DNA of 64,000 nt. Origin: Plicaturopsis crispa FD-325 SS-3 (Eukaryota; Basidiomycota; Agaricomycetes; Amylocorticiales; Amylocorticiaceae). The stretch lies in the NCBI GenBank assembly GCA_000827205.1, contig KN832557.1, forward strand, positions 1,521,771 to 1,585,770. Direction: 5' to 3'. The notes under the pieces were generated by a model. The model was given only the letters and a program-made list of their open reading frames with translations. It did no database searches and was not told the origin of the DNA. Positions within the stretch are counted from its first letter, which is position 1. Each line of letters starts with the position of its first letter. Positions 24,144 through 34,800 of this stretch are shown one piece after another. Both the position numbers and the translations under genes were made by a program.

Positions 24144-24929
24144 ATGTTCAACCTAATACGCCGCATATCTGGCTCGGTGATTCCGCGCCCTGACAGGCCT
24201 TGGAGAGACGACGGTGAGATTTACGCGTTTTATTTGTCACGTCCCACGAAACGCGTGCTCACGGACGCGACAGCCACGTCCAATGCGCCGCAAATAGGGC
24301 GCAAACGACAGCGCGATGCCGACGACGATGAGGCGCCGTCCACGTCGAAACGGACGCGAGGGGATAGCACGCCTGCCGCGGACGATGCGGAGGGCCGCGG
24401 GGCGTCACCGGCAGTCACGGTCCCGCAAGGGAGTGAGACCCAGGACGTGAAGGACGTCACGAAGGGCGTAAAAGATGTCGAATTGGAGAAGGTTGTGGAG
24501 GCAGAGGGTGAAGAGGTCGAAAACGCACCGTCCGAGGGCTCGGCAGCCACCCAGCCGCCGGAGACGCAAGTCGTGGATGAGGCATCCCACGAGGAGACAC
24601 CCGATGTAGCGAACGCTGTCGTTGAAGACGCCGCCACTCAGCCGTCCGACGCCGTTGAAAACGAGACTTCGACCCTACCCGAGACGGATGAGAAGGAGAA
24701 GGACGCGCCCGATGCCGTTTCGGAAAGCGAGCCATCTGCTCCTGCTGCTGTGACACAGACGACTACGCAGAAGAAAAAACCGAAGAAAGCGGCGAAGACA
24801 GCGAAAGCTGCGGCGAAGGAGAAGAAACCAGCCCCAGAGCTCGCGAGTGCCACCACCGAGGACGGAGCCTCAGCAGCTCTTACCACGGAGGAACATGTCG
24901 ACAGCACTCCGGCCAATGCAGAGGAGTAA
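24144..24929 (+). CDS. Disordered acidic protein with Lys/Ala-rich C-terminal segment
   Basis: The ATG at 24144 reads MFNLIRRISGSVIPRPDRPW. A GTGAGA...GACAG segment (about 24212-24270) is probably an intron, but the frame is open through it, so both forms are possible. The rest is almost entirely disordered: KRQRDADDDEAPSTSKRTRG, repeated Glu/Val/Asp blocks, then KKKPKKAAKTAKAAAKEKK, which looks like a histone H1-type tail, and a short acidic end. The hydrophobic/basic N-terminus could target a membrane or mitochondrion, and the KRKRQR and KKKPKK stretches could be nuclear signals. No known domain is visible. The long open frame and biased composition argue for a real gene, but function is unknown. 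Confidence 0.55.
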   Translation: MFNLIRRISGSVIPRPDRPWRDDGEIYAFYLSRPTKRVLTDATATSNAPQIGRKRQRDADDDEAPSTSKRTRGDSTPAADDAEGRGASPAVTVPQGSETQDVKDVTKGVKDVELEKVVEAEGEEVENAPSEGSAATQPPETQVVDEASHEETPDVANAVVEDAATQPSDAVENETSTLPETDEKEKDAPDAVSESEPSAPAAVTQTTTQKKKPKKAAKTAKAAAKEKKPAPELASATTEDGASAALTTEEHVDSTPANAEE

Positions 24930-25703
24930 TATAGTGGAGAAGGGTGCAATTATGGAGCCCAACGATACCATGGCTTTACGGTTCGGTCGGATGTTTCTGT
25001 CTCTCTCGATGCTTTCTTATTGATGCTGTCGCACTCGTTTGTATTGCTGGTGTAGGATGGTGTTGCTAATTTACTTATATGAAATTTAGGGTGTCAGATG
25101 CGTGTCTAATAGTCTTGTTACTATTCATCGACGCCCATCTTCGTTCTGAATCTTCATTGAGGTGATACAGGTAGCGAAAGTTGGTAGACTGATGCAACGA
25201 GGCGCAAGCACTGCACCAACGTTATTGCAGATTGACGTGATGGGGCCTACTTCCTACCTGCCGTGACAACGCCCGGAGCTCGTGTTCCATCCCTTCAAAC
25301 GCATTGTTCTACGTACTGATGGTGTTCGCATTTTCAGTTATTACGCTGCCATGCTCGAGCTCAGGAGCAGAAATATTGCTTAAGCGATCCATTGGTGACT
25401 CCCTGTGGGCTCGTATTTATTGCATCTGGGACCGGCAACTGTGATTATCCATTGGAATTTGGGGCTGGCCTGCGCAAGTGATATACTTTCACTAGTAGGC
25501 CACCAATTTCACAACGGACCGAAGGATCTCCTGATGGTACGCGTCAGCCTCTATGCACCGCTACTGACAAGCAAACTATGCAGGTCTATCGCAGGCGTGA
25601 TTTATTACGCTACAAGCGTATAAAGGCCTGCGTCCGCTCGGAAATCGCGTAGCCGGAACACTGCCTGTCGCCCTATTTTCCTCGCAGTGCGTCTTCGCTG
25701 AAG
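24930..25703. other. Intergenic region
   Basis: The 774 bp hold the 3' flank of the disordered-protein gene and the promoter of the next gene, with a TATA box at 25619. A T-rich stretch lies around 25000-25100. No other feature is seen. Confidence 0.5.
25619..25624 (+). promoter_or_regulatory. TATA box of the Ser-rich two-TM gene
   Basis: TATAAA lies 80 bp before the ATG at 25704, a standard spacing. Seen directly; function inferred. Confidence 0.55.
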
Positions 25704-27263
25704 ATGTTCTCCGTGTCGTATCCGAAGAGTACAGACGACCTACGGGCGAACGCAAAGCGGATATTGGCATCCTTGCCTTTACCGGGCTCGTCCTCGGCCA
25801 GTGGACCCCGCGCCCATTCCGACAAGGTCTCCGTCACTATTGAGCACATAGTGCGCTCCGAGCCCTCCCATGTCGACTGGCGTGCCCCCACATCATATGG
25901 TCGCGATCTGACTCGCTCTGTGTCGTCCCCTTCCCCGACAACTAGGTCGAAGGTCCGCAGGCATACGTCGCTCCGGAGCACGCACTCCCTACGGCATTAC
26001 AGCCCTACCGTCGACGGTCAACATACTCCACCACCTCTTTCGCCCATAGTCGAGCAGGATTATTTATCGCCTGAACGGCGCTCCATTCCTCTTCCTGTAG
26101 AGCCTGTTGTACGGACAGAGCACAATTCTGTTCTCGATGAGGCAGACCACCCTTTTGTCACGCGTACGTGTATGTTTCCCTCTGCGTCTGACGGGGTTCC
26201 TTACACCGGAAACAATTACCCAGGTCCCTCGCCTGTGTATACTACGTTCCTCAGCCGTCCCCTCAATAGATCAATATCCCAGTCGTCGTCCCTCTCGCAC
26301 CTTTCTACTGCATCCATCAGGACTGCGCCGCCGGTTCTTCCTGCGATCGACCTCCGCCCTCAATTCCCTGGGCCGGGCTGCCCGCCGCCGAAGACGCCTC
26401 CGTTGAGGACTCCACGCGTCGCGGTGACACTCCCAGTAATCGAGGGTACGAGCGACGAAGACGAAGACTTTGACACGTCCTCGAATAGAGCAGAGAGCTT
26501 CACGACTGCCCGTTCCTCACACTCGCCACCCTTGGGTGACATGTCCCCCCCTGGCATCGACGCAGAGTCCGTTGGGTGGGACATTAGTGCGGAATATGGC
26601 GCATCGCCGCCTGTCCCTTCCTACCAAGACGAATGCCACCCTGCGGACGAGGAGTCGTCTATTCTCCCGACGCCATCGCAGAGTGTGCATGACATAGGCT
26701 TAGCCTCGCCGTATTCGCGAGCGTCCACATCCTCGTCCTTCGTGGACAAGCGCTGGATGGAGGGTGCCTCCTTCGGCGGGCCCCCCATCGTGCTGGCGAA
26801 GAAAAAGGCGTGGCAGACGCGCCTCTCCGGCGTGAATGCCGCGTGCCTGCTCTTTTGGCTCGGTTTCATCGCGCCTTGGTGCTGGCTCATCGGCGGCTGG
26901 CTTGTGAATACGCACGGCCATACCCAAGCTGCTGCGGAAGGACGTTGGCGTCCCCGGAAGATGAAGAACGGTAGCCTGCTACCGTTGTGGTCAGCCCAGA
27001 GGCTCAAGATAGGCCAGCTACCGGGTCCGATGGTGATGGGTCCCGGGTATCCTTTCATAGCGCCTTCAATCGAGAGCCTGGAGAGCACATTGGCTCTGGG
27101 CAGCTCTACTCCGGCTGCGGAGATGCGTGTGCAATGGAGGTGGGAGCCTGATAGACGGAGGATTGACAAGTGGGTTTTGCGATGCCGTATTGCTGCTGTT
27201 ATGAGTGGGTTTGCTATGACTGTCGCACTGATCGTTGTCCTCGCGGTTATGGGGAAGGGATAA
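25704..27263 (+). CDS. Ser/Pro-rich protein with two C-terminal transmembrane helices
   Basis: A single uninterrupted frame of 519 residues begins at ATG 25704 (MFSVSYPKSTDDLRANAKRI). Residues 1-360 are Ser/Pro-rich and disordered, with no signal peptide. They are followed by a basic stretch (VLAKKKAWQTR), a Trp-rich TM helix (LLFWLGFIAPWCWLIGGWLV), a middle segment of about 95 residues, and a second TM helix (AAVMSGFAMTVALIVVLAVM) close to the end. The long cytosolic-type tail in front of a helical hairpin resembles proteins listed as serine-rich protein in basidiomycete genomes; I know of no experimental function. Intron-less structure contrasts with most neighbours. A TATA box and an AATAAA at 27351 bracket the gene. 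Confidence 0.72.
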   Translation: MFSVSYPKSTDDLRANAKRILASLPLPGSSSASGPRAHSDKVSVTIEHIVRSEPSHVDWRAPTSYGRDLTRSVSSPSPTTRSKVRRHTSLRSTHSLRHYSPTVDGQHTPPPLSPIVEQDYLSPERRSIPLPVEPVVRTEHNSVLDEADHPFVTRTCMFPSASDGVPYTGNNYPGPSPVYTTFLSRPLNRSISQSSSLSHLSTASIRTAPPVLPAIDLRPQFPGPGCPPPKTPPLRTPRVAVTLPVIEGTSDEDEDFDTSSNRAESFTTARSSHSPPLGDMSPPGIDAESVGWDISAEYGASPPVPSYQDECHPADEESSILPTPSQSVHDIGLASPYSRASTSSSFVDKRWMEGASFGGPPIVLAKKKAWQTRLSGVNAACLLFWLGFIAPWCWLIGGWLVNTHGHTQAAAEGRWRPRKMKNGSLLPLWSAQRLKIGQLPGPMVMGPGYPFIAPSIESLESTLALGSSTPAAEMRVQWRWEPDRRRIDKWVLRCRIAAVMSGFAMTVALIVVLAVMGKG

Positions 27264-27350
27264 TGTTTTGTTTGCTGTGTACCACACTCTTTTTGTATCA
27301 TGTATGCTCCTTGTACACTACACTCGTTGGGCAGTCGGCGATGGGTGTTG

Positions 27351-27356
27351 AATAAA
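27351..27356 (+). terminator. Polyadenylation signal of the Ser-rich two-TM gene
   Basis: AATAAA occurs 88 bp after the stop at 27263, inside the 179 bp convergent gap before the GH95 stop. Confidence 0.45.
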
Positions 27357-27442
27357 CATATGTTGTATTTTATATTCTTCGACTTGTCAGGATAGTGATT
27401 CATTTCACGTTGTTCTACGAGTTACAATGCTGGAATATCGAA

Positions 27443-30400
27443 TTACCCAGTCAATGTAATGCTCTCTCCCGGAGTCAGCGCGAAGCTAATTGTGTCCCCC
27501 TCCTGTAAGACGCGACTCCCATTTGCCGCATGCATGTCGCCGAAAGATGCGGATTGTAGGGCGACTGTTCGTGCTTCGACAGCTCTATCAGATTTGATTG
27601 TAACTTCGCGTAGAAGGCTCCCCGACCACGACATATCGATCCCAAGGCCGTCACGAAGGCGCCCACCACTCAGTAAGCCAGTAGGCCATGTCGGCGGGAG
27701 TGCAGGGAGCAATTTGACCTGGGTGACATTGCGGTATCTGGCGAGAAGGTGGTCAGGAAAGCGCGAGCTTTTGCTGCAAAACATGCGAAACTTACTCTTT
27801 TGTCGAGTCAAGGCTCTGGAAAAGCATGTTTATTACTGCTGCTGGCGCACCACCATTTGCATCCATCTATCTCCCTGTAAGAGATAGACTGTATCATTAA
27901 TAAGATAACACACAACTTACCTGGAATGGTGAGTTGTGCCCTGAATACATACTCAAAAGATTCCCGTTCAAATTCCCATATATCATGTACCTACAGTCAT
28001 TCAGCACCAAATTGGCCATGTTTTTCGAGGCAGACAGAAATCATGACCACGCACCGATATTCAAACATGGCGTGCGATGCATTGCCAAGGGAGCTAGCTA
28101 CAACCGAACGCATCACTTTCTCCCATCCTGTGGTGACCGAAGCTCCCGTAAGGGTCGTGTAGTCAAAGCATAGTCGAAGACTTACCAGCATCACTGTCAG
28201 TGGTCCCGTTTCCTCTAGCTTGAAGTGAGACCTGAGCAGCATCCAGCACCGATTGGTTGCCCAACGACTGTCCGATATATCCGCTTATTTCCCACCCTGA
28301 AAGTGGCACATATGTCAACGCCGTACGAAAAAAGTGCGAAAAAAACAGTAAGCTGATCCATACCAGGGTAAACGCCTAGTAGATGGCTTAGATGTCGGTG
28401 TTCATCGGTCTTGTTGTCCTTGTCTATTTTCCACTCTGGCGATATTTATCGCATGTCAGATAACGTAGAGCCAAAGGCCTTGCTGAAACCTACCTTGCAG
28501 TTGGCCCCAGTTCCCGACTCTTATGCCGTCATATAGCTTGGCTAATATTGCGTTCACCGCATCTAAGAAGTCATCGTCGTCGTCACCTGAGGCAGCGTAC
28601 AGTTTCCGAATGTTGTGCAGCAGCTCGAACGTCTGCTGCTGATTGTACGTGCACCCAAGCGTCGTGTATACTGTAGAGACCACATGCTCGATTAGCCGTC
28701 GAATCTAAGAGCAAGTCACGCCCTAAATACCTTGTTCTGGAGAATTGCAAGGCGAGACGACAAGTGTCCCATCATTGAAGTAGGTGTCGTTTACCAGAAA
28801 ACTCATCTGGAATTGAGCATGGCGCTAACGAGGTCGCGTCAGTGGGTAGTTGCCATCTTACAGGTTTGAACACGCTTACCTTCATTAACGGGTATGTCAC
28901 TGTTCGCAAATATGACGTTCCTCCCGCCGGATCGTACACGAAATGATCATACAAGTGCTGCAGAAGCCATGCGGGCCCAACAGTGAAGTCCGACCACTCG
29001 GGATGATATACACCATCGGCATCGCCTTGTAATCCTGTATAGCCGAACACTATAACCGAGGGGAATTCAAGCTTTTTCCTGAGGACTTCCCATATGTAGC
29101 ACTTACAATTCGAGGCTGTATGGAAAACAAACCCGTCGGCATCATACAGTATCTTCGCTGTATCGGTGCCGCGGTCCGCCATTGCGTACTGCACAAATAG
29201 ATGACACCTCTTGTCAGTGAAATCAGACAGAAAGGGGAAGACTATGAAATCACCAGCATCCAGTTTCCGGTGTTGACAATCCCATCTGAAATCCCTGTAC
29301 TCTCTCCCGCCCACTGCATCATCTGGAGGTTAATATCATAATGAAAATCGGCGCCCCAAGCGCCCGCAGCTGTCTGCAGCCACAGGCCTTGTAGGTTGGG
29401 TGGAAGATATCCGGCGCGGGCACTGGATATCTGCATATGCCGACCGTAGCTATAGACGTTGTGTTCGAGAAGGGGAGACCCAGAGTCGGAATACGAGTAT
29501 TTGTCCACGAGTTGGTCAGTCGGCAAAGCGATGTCAGCTTTGTTGGATGATTGCCCAATGTCGAGTTGGAATGCGTTCGAGAGCGCACTATAATCGCTTA
29601 TATGGGAAGCTGATAGACATGAAAGCATCAGCGGTTTGAATGCGAACTCTGGGTCGTTCAATATGACTTGCCTAGTAATGTTGAGAATGGGACAGAATTG
29701 GCATTTTGGATGTTACTCTCAACTGCCACAGTAGGATCAGGGCCTTTGCAACTAAACCCTGCAGCGCGCGCGCAGTTCTCCAGCTTGAACCTGCAAGCAA
29801 GTGTAACCATCATCAATCAGCAAATGAGATTTCCAAATAAGAAAAGTGACAGGATACGCACTCTGTCTCACCACTCCAAATTATCCAGCTTGCGTTTGTA
29901 CCCGCAACACTAGCCGTCCCGTTTTTCTCGCAAGTGACATTTCCACCAAGTGCATTGACAAGGACGCGTACCTCATAGAGCATCGGCTGTGCAATTCCGT
30001 CCGTTGTGTCGTTCAGTCTGCCGCGTTGCACGAGAGTGGCATCCCCGCTGGAGGTCGAGCAAGTGGCGTCAGGAACAGTGCCCACGGGTGTTGAGAGCGA
30101 ATATGTCAAATCCAAGGAAGATGCATTGGCGGAGGTATAGGTCGCGCAGATCTTTCCCGGGTTGCTGCAAAACGAGACTCTGAAGAAACTCGTTGATAAG
30201 CCCCACAGTTCTGTAGTAATATAGAAAATTCAAACCTACCGATTATACGACACTCCGCTTTCGGTCCATGAGATATTCACAAGACCTTGATCGAAATCAA
30301 GCACACGCGTATAACTAGTAATATCTGCGTCCAAAGAGGGTGAAGAAATGTTGATTGCGCCAGCAGTCGAATATGAGCCCTGCGTGACAGCAATGTTTCA

Positions 30401-31072
30401 GCATCGACGGCTAATATGAACGTAGCCACTGACATAGTCAGGATCGTTGGAATTCCCCATCATTGCATTGATTGCTGAGAGTCAGGCTGTCAAATCATGA
30501 GCCCGTCTGGAGGCAAAAGAGAACATACAGCCAGTCCCGTGGGCCGCAATGTCTGCTCGGGTGTTTGCTAGCGCTGCAGCGTCTGGTATCGCGTAGTGAG
30601 TGACACTCTCCGGACGAACACTGATAGAACACTAATTACAGCTAGCGTTTGCAGATGCAGGTCCGTTCTTAGGCGCAGTTAAAATCAGAGGCTGTAGATA
30701 TATAGAGGAGTCTTTGTGACTCACCCCAGCAGAATATGTCGAATTTCGAAATGGCCCACCAGTCCAGAGCGAAGCAATGTTGATCTTTCAACTGATGCAT
30801 TAGCCGTTTTCTATGTTAGTGGGCGAAATACTGACGAAGTGTACATCCTCTGCTGGGCGCCCTAAAACCATCTCCCCAAGATAGCCATTTCCGATAGGAT
30901 ATGCGCCTGTAAACCAATCCGTTCCAGGTCCCTGAGACCAGATTGCATTGAGCGATTGTGGACGAGAGCTTGTCGACGCGTTATTCGGCGGCGGGGTCAA
31001 CGTTATTCTCGCGGAAGCACTCGAGAAACAACCTGAAAAAGCAAAGCAGAGAATCAAGAGCTTGGAGAGCAT
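27443..31072 (-). CDS. Secreted glycoside hydrolase family 95 (alpha-L-fucosidase-like)
   Basis: The ATG at 31072 starts a clear signal peptide ([20 protein letters not shown]). GH95 landmarks are [20 protein letters not shown] near the N-terminus, [20 protein letters not shown] and [20 protein letters not shown] in the (alpha/alpha)6 barrel, [28 protein letters not shown]-like segment (read in part), [11 protein letters not shown] before [12 protein letters not shown], and [19 protein letters not shown] in the C-terminal beta domain. TAA is at 27443-27445. The gene is split by roughly 20 short introns, so exact borders are approximate. GH95 enzymes release alpha-1,2-L-fucose or related sugars from glycans outside the cell; in wood- or litter-decay fungi that would mean plant xyloglucan side chains, which is inference. 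Galactosidase specificity is also known in the family. Confidence 0.88.
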
Positions 31073-31828
31073 GCGAGCGAGATGTAGGCGCGACAAGATC
31101 CTGCTCGTCGCACTTAGCGTACGTGTACTTATTGATCGGGTAGGAGAGTAAGAGCTGTCATGAGACCGACAACCCGACAGGTACATACCAGAGTTATGCC
31201 GGGCCGCAACGAGCAGGCTCATAGTCAGTGCCACGACCAGAGGGCGTGTACATCTCGACATCACGGTGTATCACGCTGAGAGTCGGACGGTAAAGTTACA
31301 TCGATACGATGGTATTCGGCAGTGGTGGTCCATGCGCACGAAGATGATACAAGATTCTCCGAGCACCATATGATCCAAGCCGGTCCGCTGTAGCTCTAAG
31401 AATGGCTGCTGAATATCCGACGATCAGAGTAGAGAGGATCACATTCTGCAGCTCACATTTATCAAAAGAGCGGAAGCGCAAGGCTTGCCATCGGTAATGG
31501 CATTGGAAAATCCATGGCCTCCTCCCAAATGTCGCGCACACCGCGGTGACGGCGATAGATAATAATATTGAGGACACTTGGCTACAGGCATCCACTCAGC
31601 AGACCAGTCGATAGTGAGATGTCAAGCATCAAAGTCTGTAGTATCACCAGTACTCTGACAGCGTCAATTGGCAGAGATGTACGGTGATAAATATTGTGGA
31701 ATTGTGAACGGATACGAAATGCGCGCAAAACGAAACACGAGTTCCTTTGTCGGAGTTTCAAAATCTGTGAGCCTTGCGGCGTACGACGCGACGCGTTTCT
31801 TGCCACGAACTTATTTCCTGCCACCGCT
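31073..31828. promoter_or_regulatory. 756 bp divergent promoter region of the GH95 gene and SCC3
   Basis: The two ATGs face away from each other. The minus-strand frame continues upstream of 31072 (from about 31262), but its earlier ATGs give no signal peptide, so that extension was not used. No clear TATA box is seen. Confidence 0.45.
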
Positions 31829-34800
31829 ATGGACGACCCAGATTCCTCGCAGGGTGCCCGACGTTCCCAGAGAGAGAGGAAGCAAGTCAAAATATACAAC
31901 TCGCGTATGTTTCCTCAGTTCTTGACCGTCATTTCTACGCTGACGCGCCAAATGCAGTGGAGAGCTCGCAGTCGGGCAAGCGCAAACGTGCAGACAGCGA
32001 CACAGAGGACAATGACCTCGCTCTGTCCGATTTAGATGGTCCTACTCCGGAAGACGACGACGACGAGGACGAGGAGGAATATGCTGCACCCACACCGAAA
32101 GCAAAGAATGCTTCGCCTCGCAAGAGCAAACAACCGAAAGCGCCTCGTGTTCCATCCCCCAAGAAGCCACGAACAGCCAAAACTACAAAGAGCGCGAAAA
32201 CGACGACGCGCAAATCCAAGAAGGGCGGAGAGAACGACGCGTTTGACGCGGCAAAAATAGCGAGCGACACGAAAATATCTGGGGACAACCCGCTCTTCAG
32301 TGAGTCTCTTCGGACGTTCTGGATGCTTGATATGAGCTAAAAACGCGCTCGCTCAGACGCCGTGATGAACCCGTCCGCCGCCCTGCAATCGACCGCTGAG
32401 GATTTCTTGGAGTCTCTGGAGCAAACTCCTGGGCCTGCGCTATCAGAACTCATCAACCTCATATTGCGAGCTTGCGGCTGTAATGACTCTGTCGATGCCG
32501 ACGAGGTTGTTGATTATGATGGAGTGGTCGACGCGTTAGACAACTTCACGGAAGGTCTGAAACAGGTGCACCTATTCACATCATGCCTTATGTTTCAATT
32601 TTTAATATATGTCGAGCAGGAGAATTCTCCGGTCTACCCGCTCACTTCAAAGTTACCCGCGTTCAAGAAATTTCGAAAATCAATATCTGAATTTCTTCAC
32701 CGACTAACGGCGTCATCCGCCGAGCTGGGCTCTCTTTACACCTCGGACCTTATGGTCACCCTCCAAACGTGGGTAGTCGCCATGTCGTCTTCGCAAATCC
32801 GAAGTTTCCGCCATACAGCGACCGTCGTTGCGCTAGAGGTTGAGACCGCCCTTTGTGATGTCGCAGCGGCTGTCGAAAAGGAGGCTGAGGTGATTGGACG
32901 GCAACGAGAGGGCGAGAGGAAACGCAGAGCTAAGAACAAAGGTGCCGGAACGCGCGAAAAAGAACTGGAGGGCAAAGCAGCAGAGGTTCGCGAGCGCCGA
33001 ACGAAGCTCTCCGAGTTTATCGCCGAGTTCGTGAATGGGTGAGTACCTTACTGCGCAAGGTGTATCCCTGCGCTTACGCATGTCCTCCAGTGTTTTCGTC
33101 CACAGATATCGTGATCTCGACCCTAGTATACGCGCCGAGTGCGTACGCGCGATCGGTCTCTGGTTCAAGAAATACCCCGGGCACTTTCTTGACGGCGCGT
33201 ATCTTCGTTACGTCGGATGGGTTCTCTCCGATTCCAACACACACGTCCGACTCGAGGCGGTGAACGCCCTCTCTGGCGTCTACGCCCAGGCGGACTACAT
33301 CGGCTCCTTGAACCACTTCACGGAGCGGTTCAAGCCTCGCCTCATCGAGATGGCTACCGGAGACACCGAGCTCTCCGTGCGCGTAGCTGTAATCAAAGTC
33401 CTCGGAGCCATCGATGGCCATTCCTTGCTTGAGGATGAGGAGCGAGAAAAGCTCTGCTTACTTGTGTTCGACGAGGAGCCGAGGGTGAGGAAGGCAGTCA
33501 GTGGATTTGTGAGGGGAGTGTGGAGTGACGGCGTCGACGAGCAGCTAGTGGGAAAGAAGGCTAGCGAGAAGGACACGGAGCGTGCCGGGGTCAAAGTCTT
33601 GGGAATGTTGCTCGTGAAGTGGGGCAAGACCTTGGATCAGGCGGCAGCATCGACGGACGACCAGAACAGCGGAGTGGACGACGACAGCCTTGGTCCGCGA
33701 GAAGGAGGATCGAGGGCGAAATTTGTGAAAGAGACTACTTCTCTGGTCGGACTAGGTCAAAAGGGTCGGACCGCCTTGGCCGTAGAGGCTCTCTGGGACG
33801 AGGTAGACCCCGTCCGCAGCTGGGATACCCTCCTTGATGTCTTACTCCTTGACCATTCTGCTGCCGGAGAAGATGCATCCCAGCCAAGCCGCGGACCAAA
33901 AAGCAAAGGAAAGGCCGCCGCAGGGACTTCGCTCGTCGATGAAGCCTGGAGATTGGATGAAGTTGAAGAGAGCATCTTACTCGAGGTCTTCGTCGCCGCT
34001 CTTCGCAGGGCGAAAGCTGAAGCAGCTGGCGCGAAAAAAGTGTGTCTGCATCCATTGCGCCCTTTCGAAGTATACTGATAACTTTCTCCGTACCCAGGGA
34101 GAAGATGAGACCGTAACTTCCGACATAACACGCGCACTAATCAAAGGCCTCCCCCGCCTATTCATCAAATATCAAACTGACCAGAACCGAATCGCTAACG
34201 TGCTCCTATTACCGCCACTCATGAACCTGGACTTATATCTCGAAATGCGAATGATTACTGTCAGTCCATTTCGCCGCTTTCTCCATTGACACTGTACGGA
34301 TTAACACCTTCACAGGCGTATTCTACATTATGGGAGGATGTCTCCAAACAATTTCTCTCGCATTCGTCCTTGACCGTGCTTAAGCACGCAGCGCTCGCGC
34401 TCGAGCACTTCATGCGCGCTACGAGTCTGCAAAACACGAACAGCACCAAAATCCTCGAGCTCGAGGATGAGCTGTCTACGTTCCTGAGGGATGCTGTTGC
34501 CGGCAGAGATGAGATTGAGGTGGCGTCTTTTACTGAGGATGAAGTCCTCGCGCTCGCCGCTCTCTGCTCTCGTCTAAATGTATTGGCTGGCATGCGAGAT
34601 ATGACTGCGTGGGTGGATGAAGATGAGGGAGGAAAGCAGAGTAGTGCTTGGGACATCATCAGTGCGCTCGTCGACAGAGGCAGGCTAGGATACAAAGAGG
34701 AAGAAACGGTGAGTATCCCGCTTCCTCAGACAGGCAGAAGTTGTGCTTATCCCTTTCTCTCAGATGGTTGACCAAGCCCTACATTTCCTCACTCTGCATA

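Noticed and set aside
24230-24637. Minus-strand 135-codon frame opposite the disordered acidic protein
   Set aside because: Antisense shadow of a low-complexity coding region; no promoter or motif.
31073-31264. Upstream extension of the GH95 gene
   Set aside because: It would bury the clear signal peptide that begins at the ATG at 31072.
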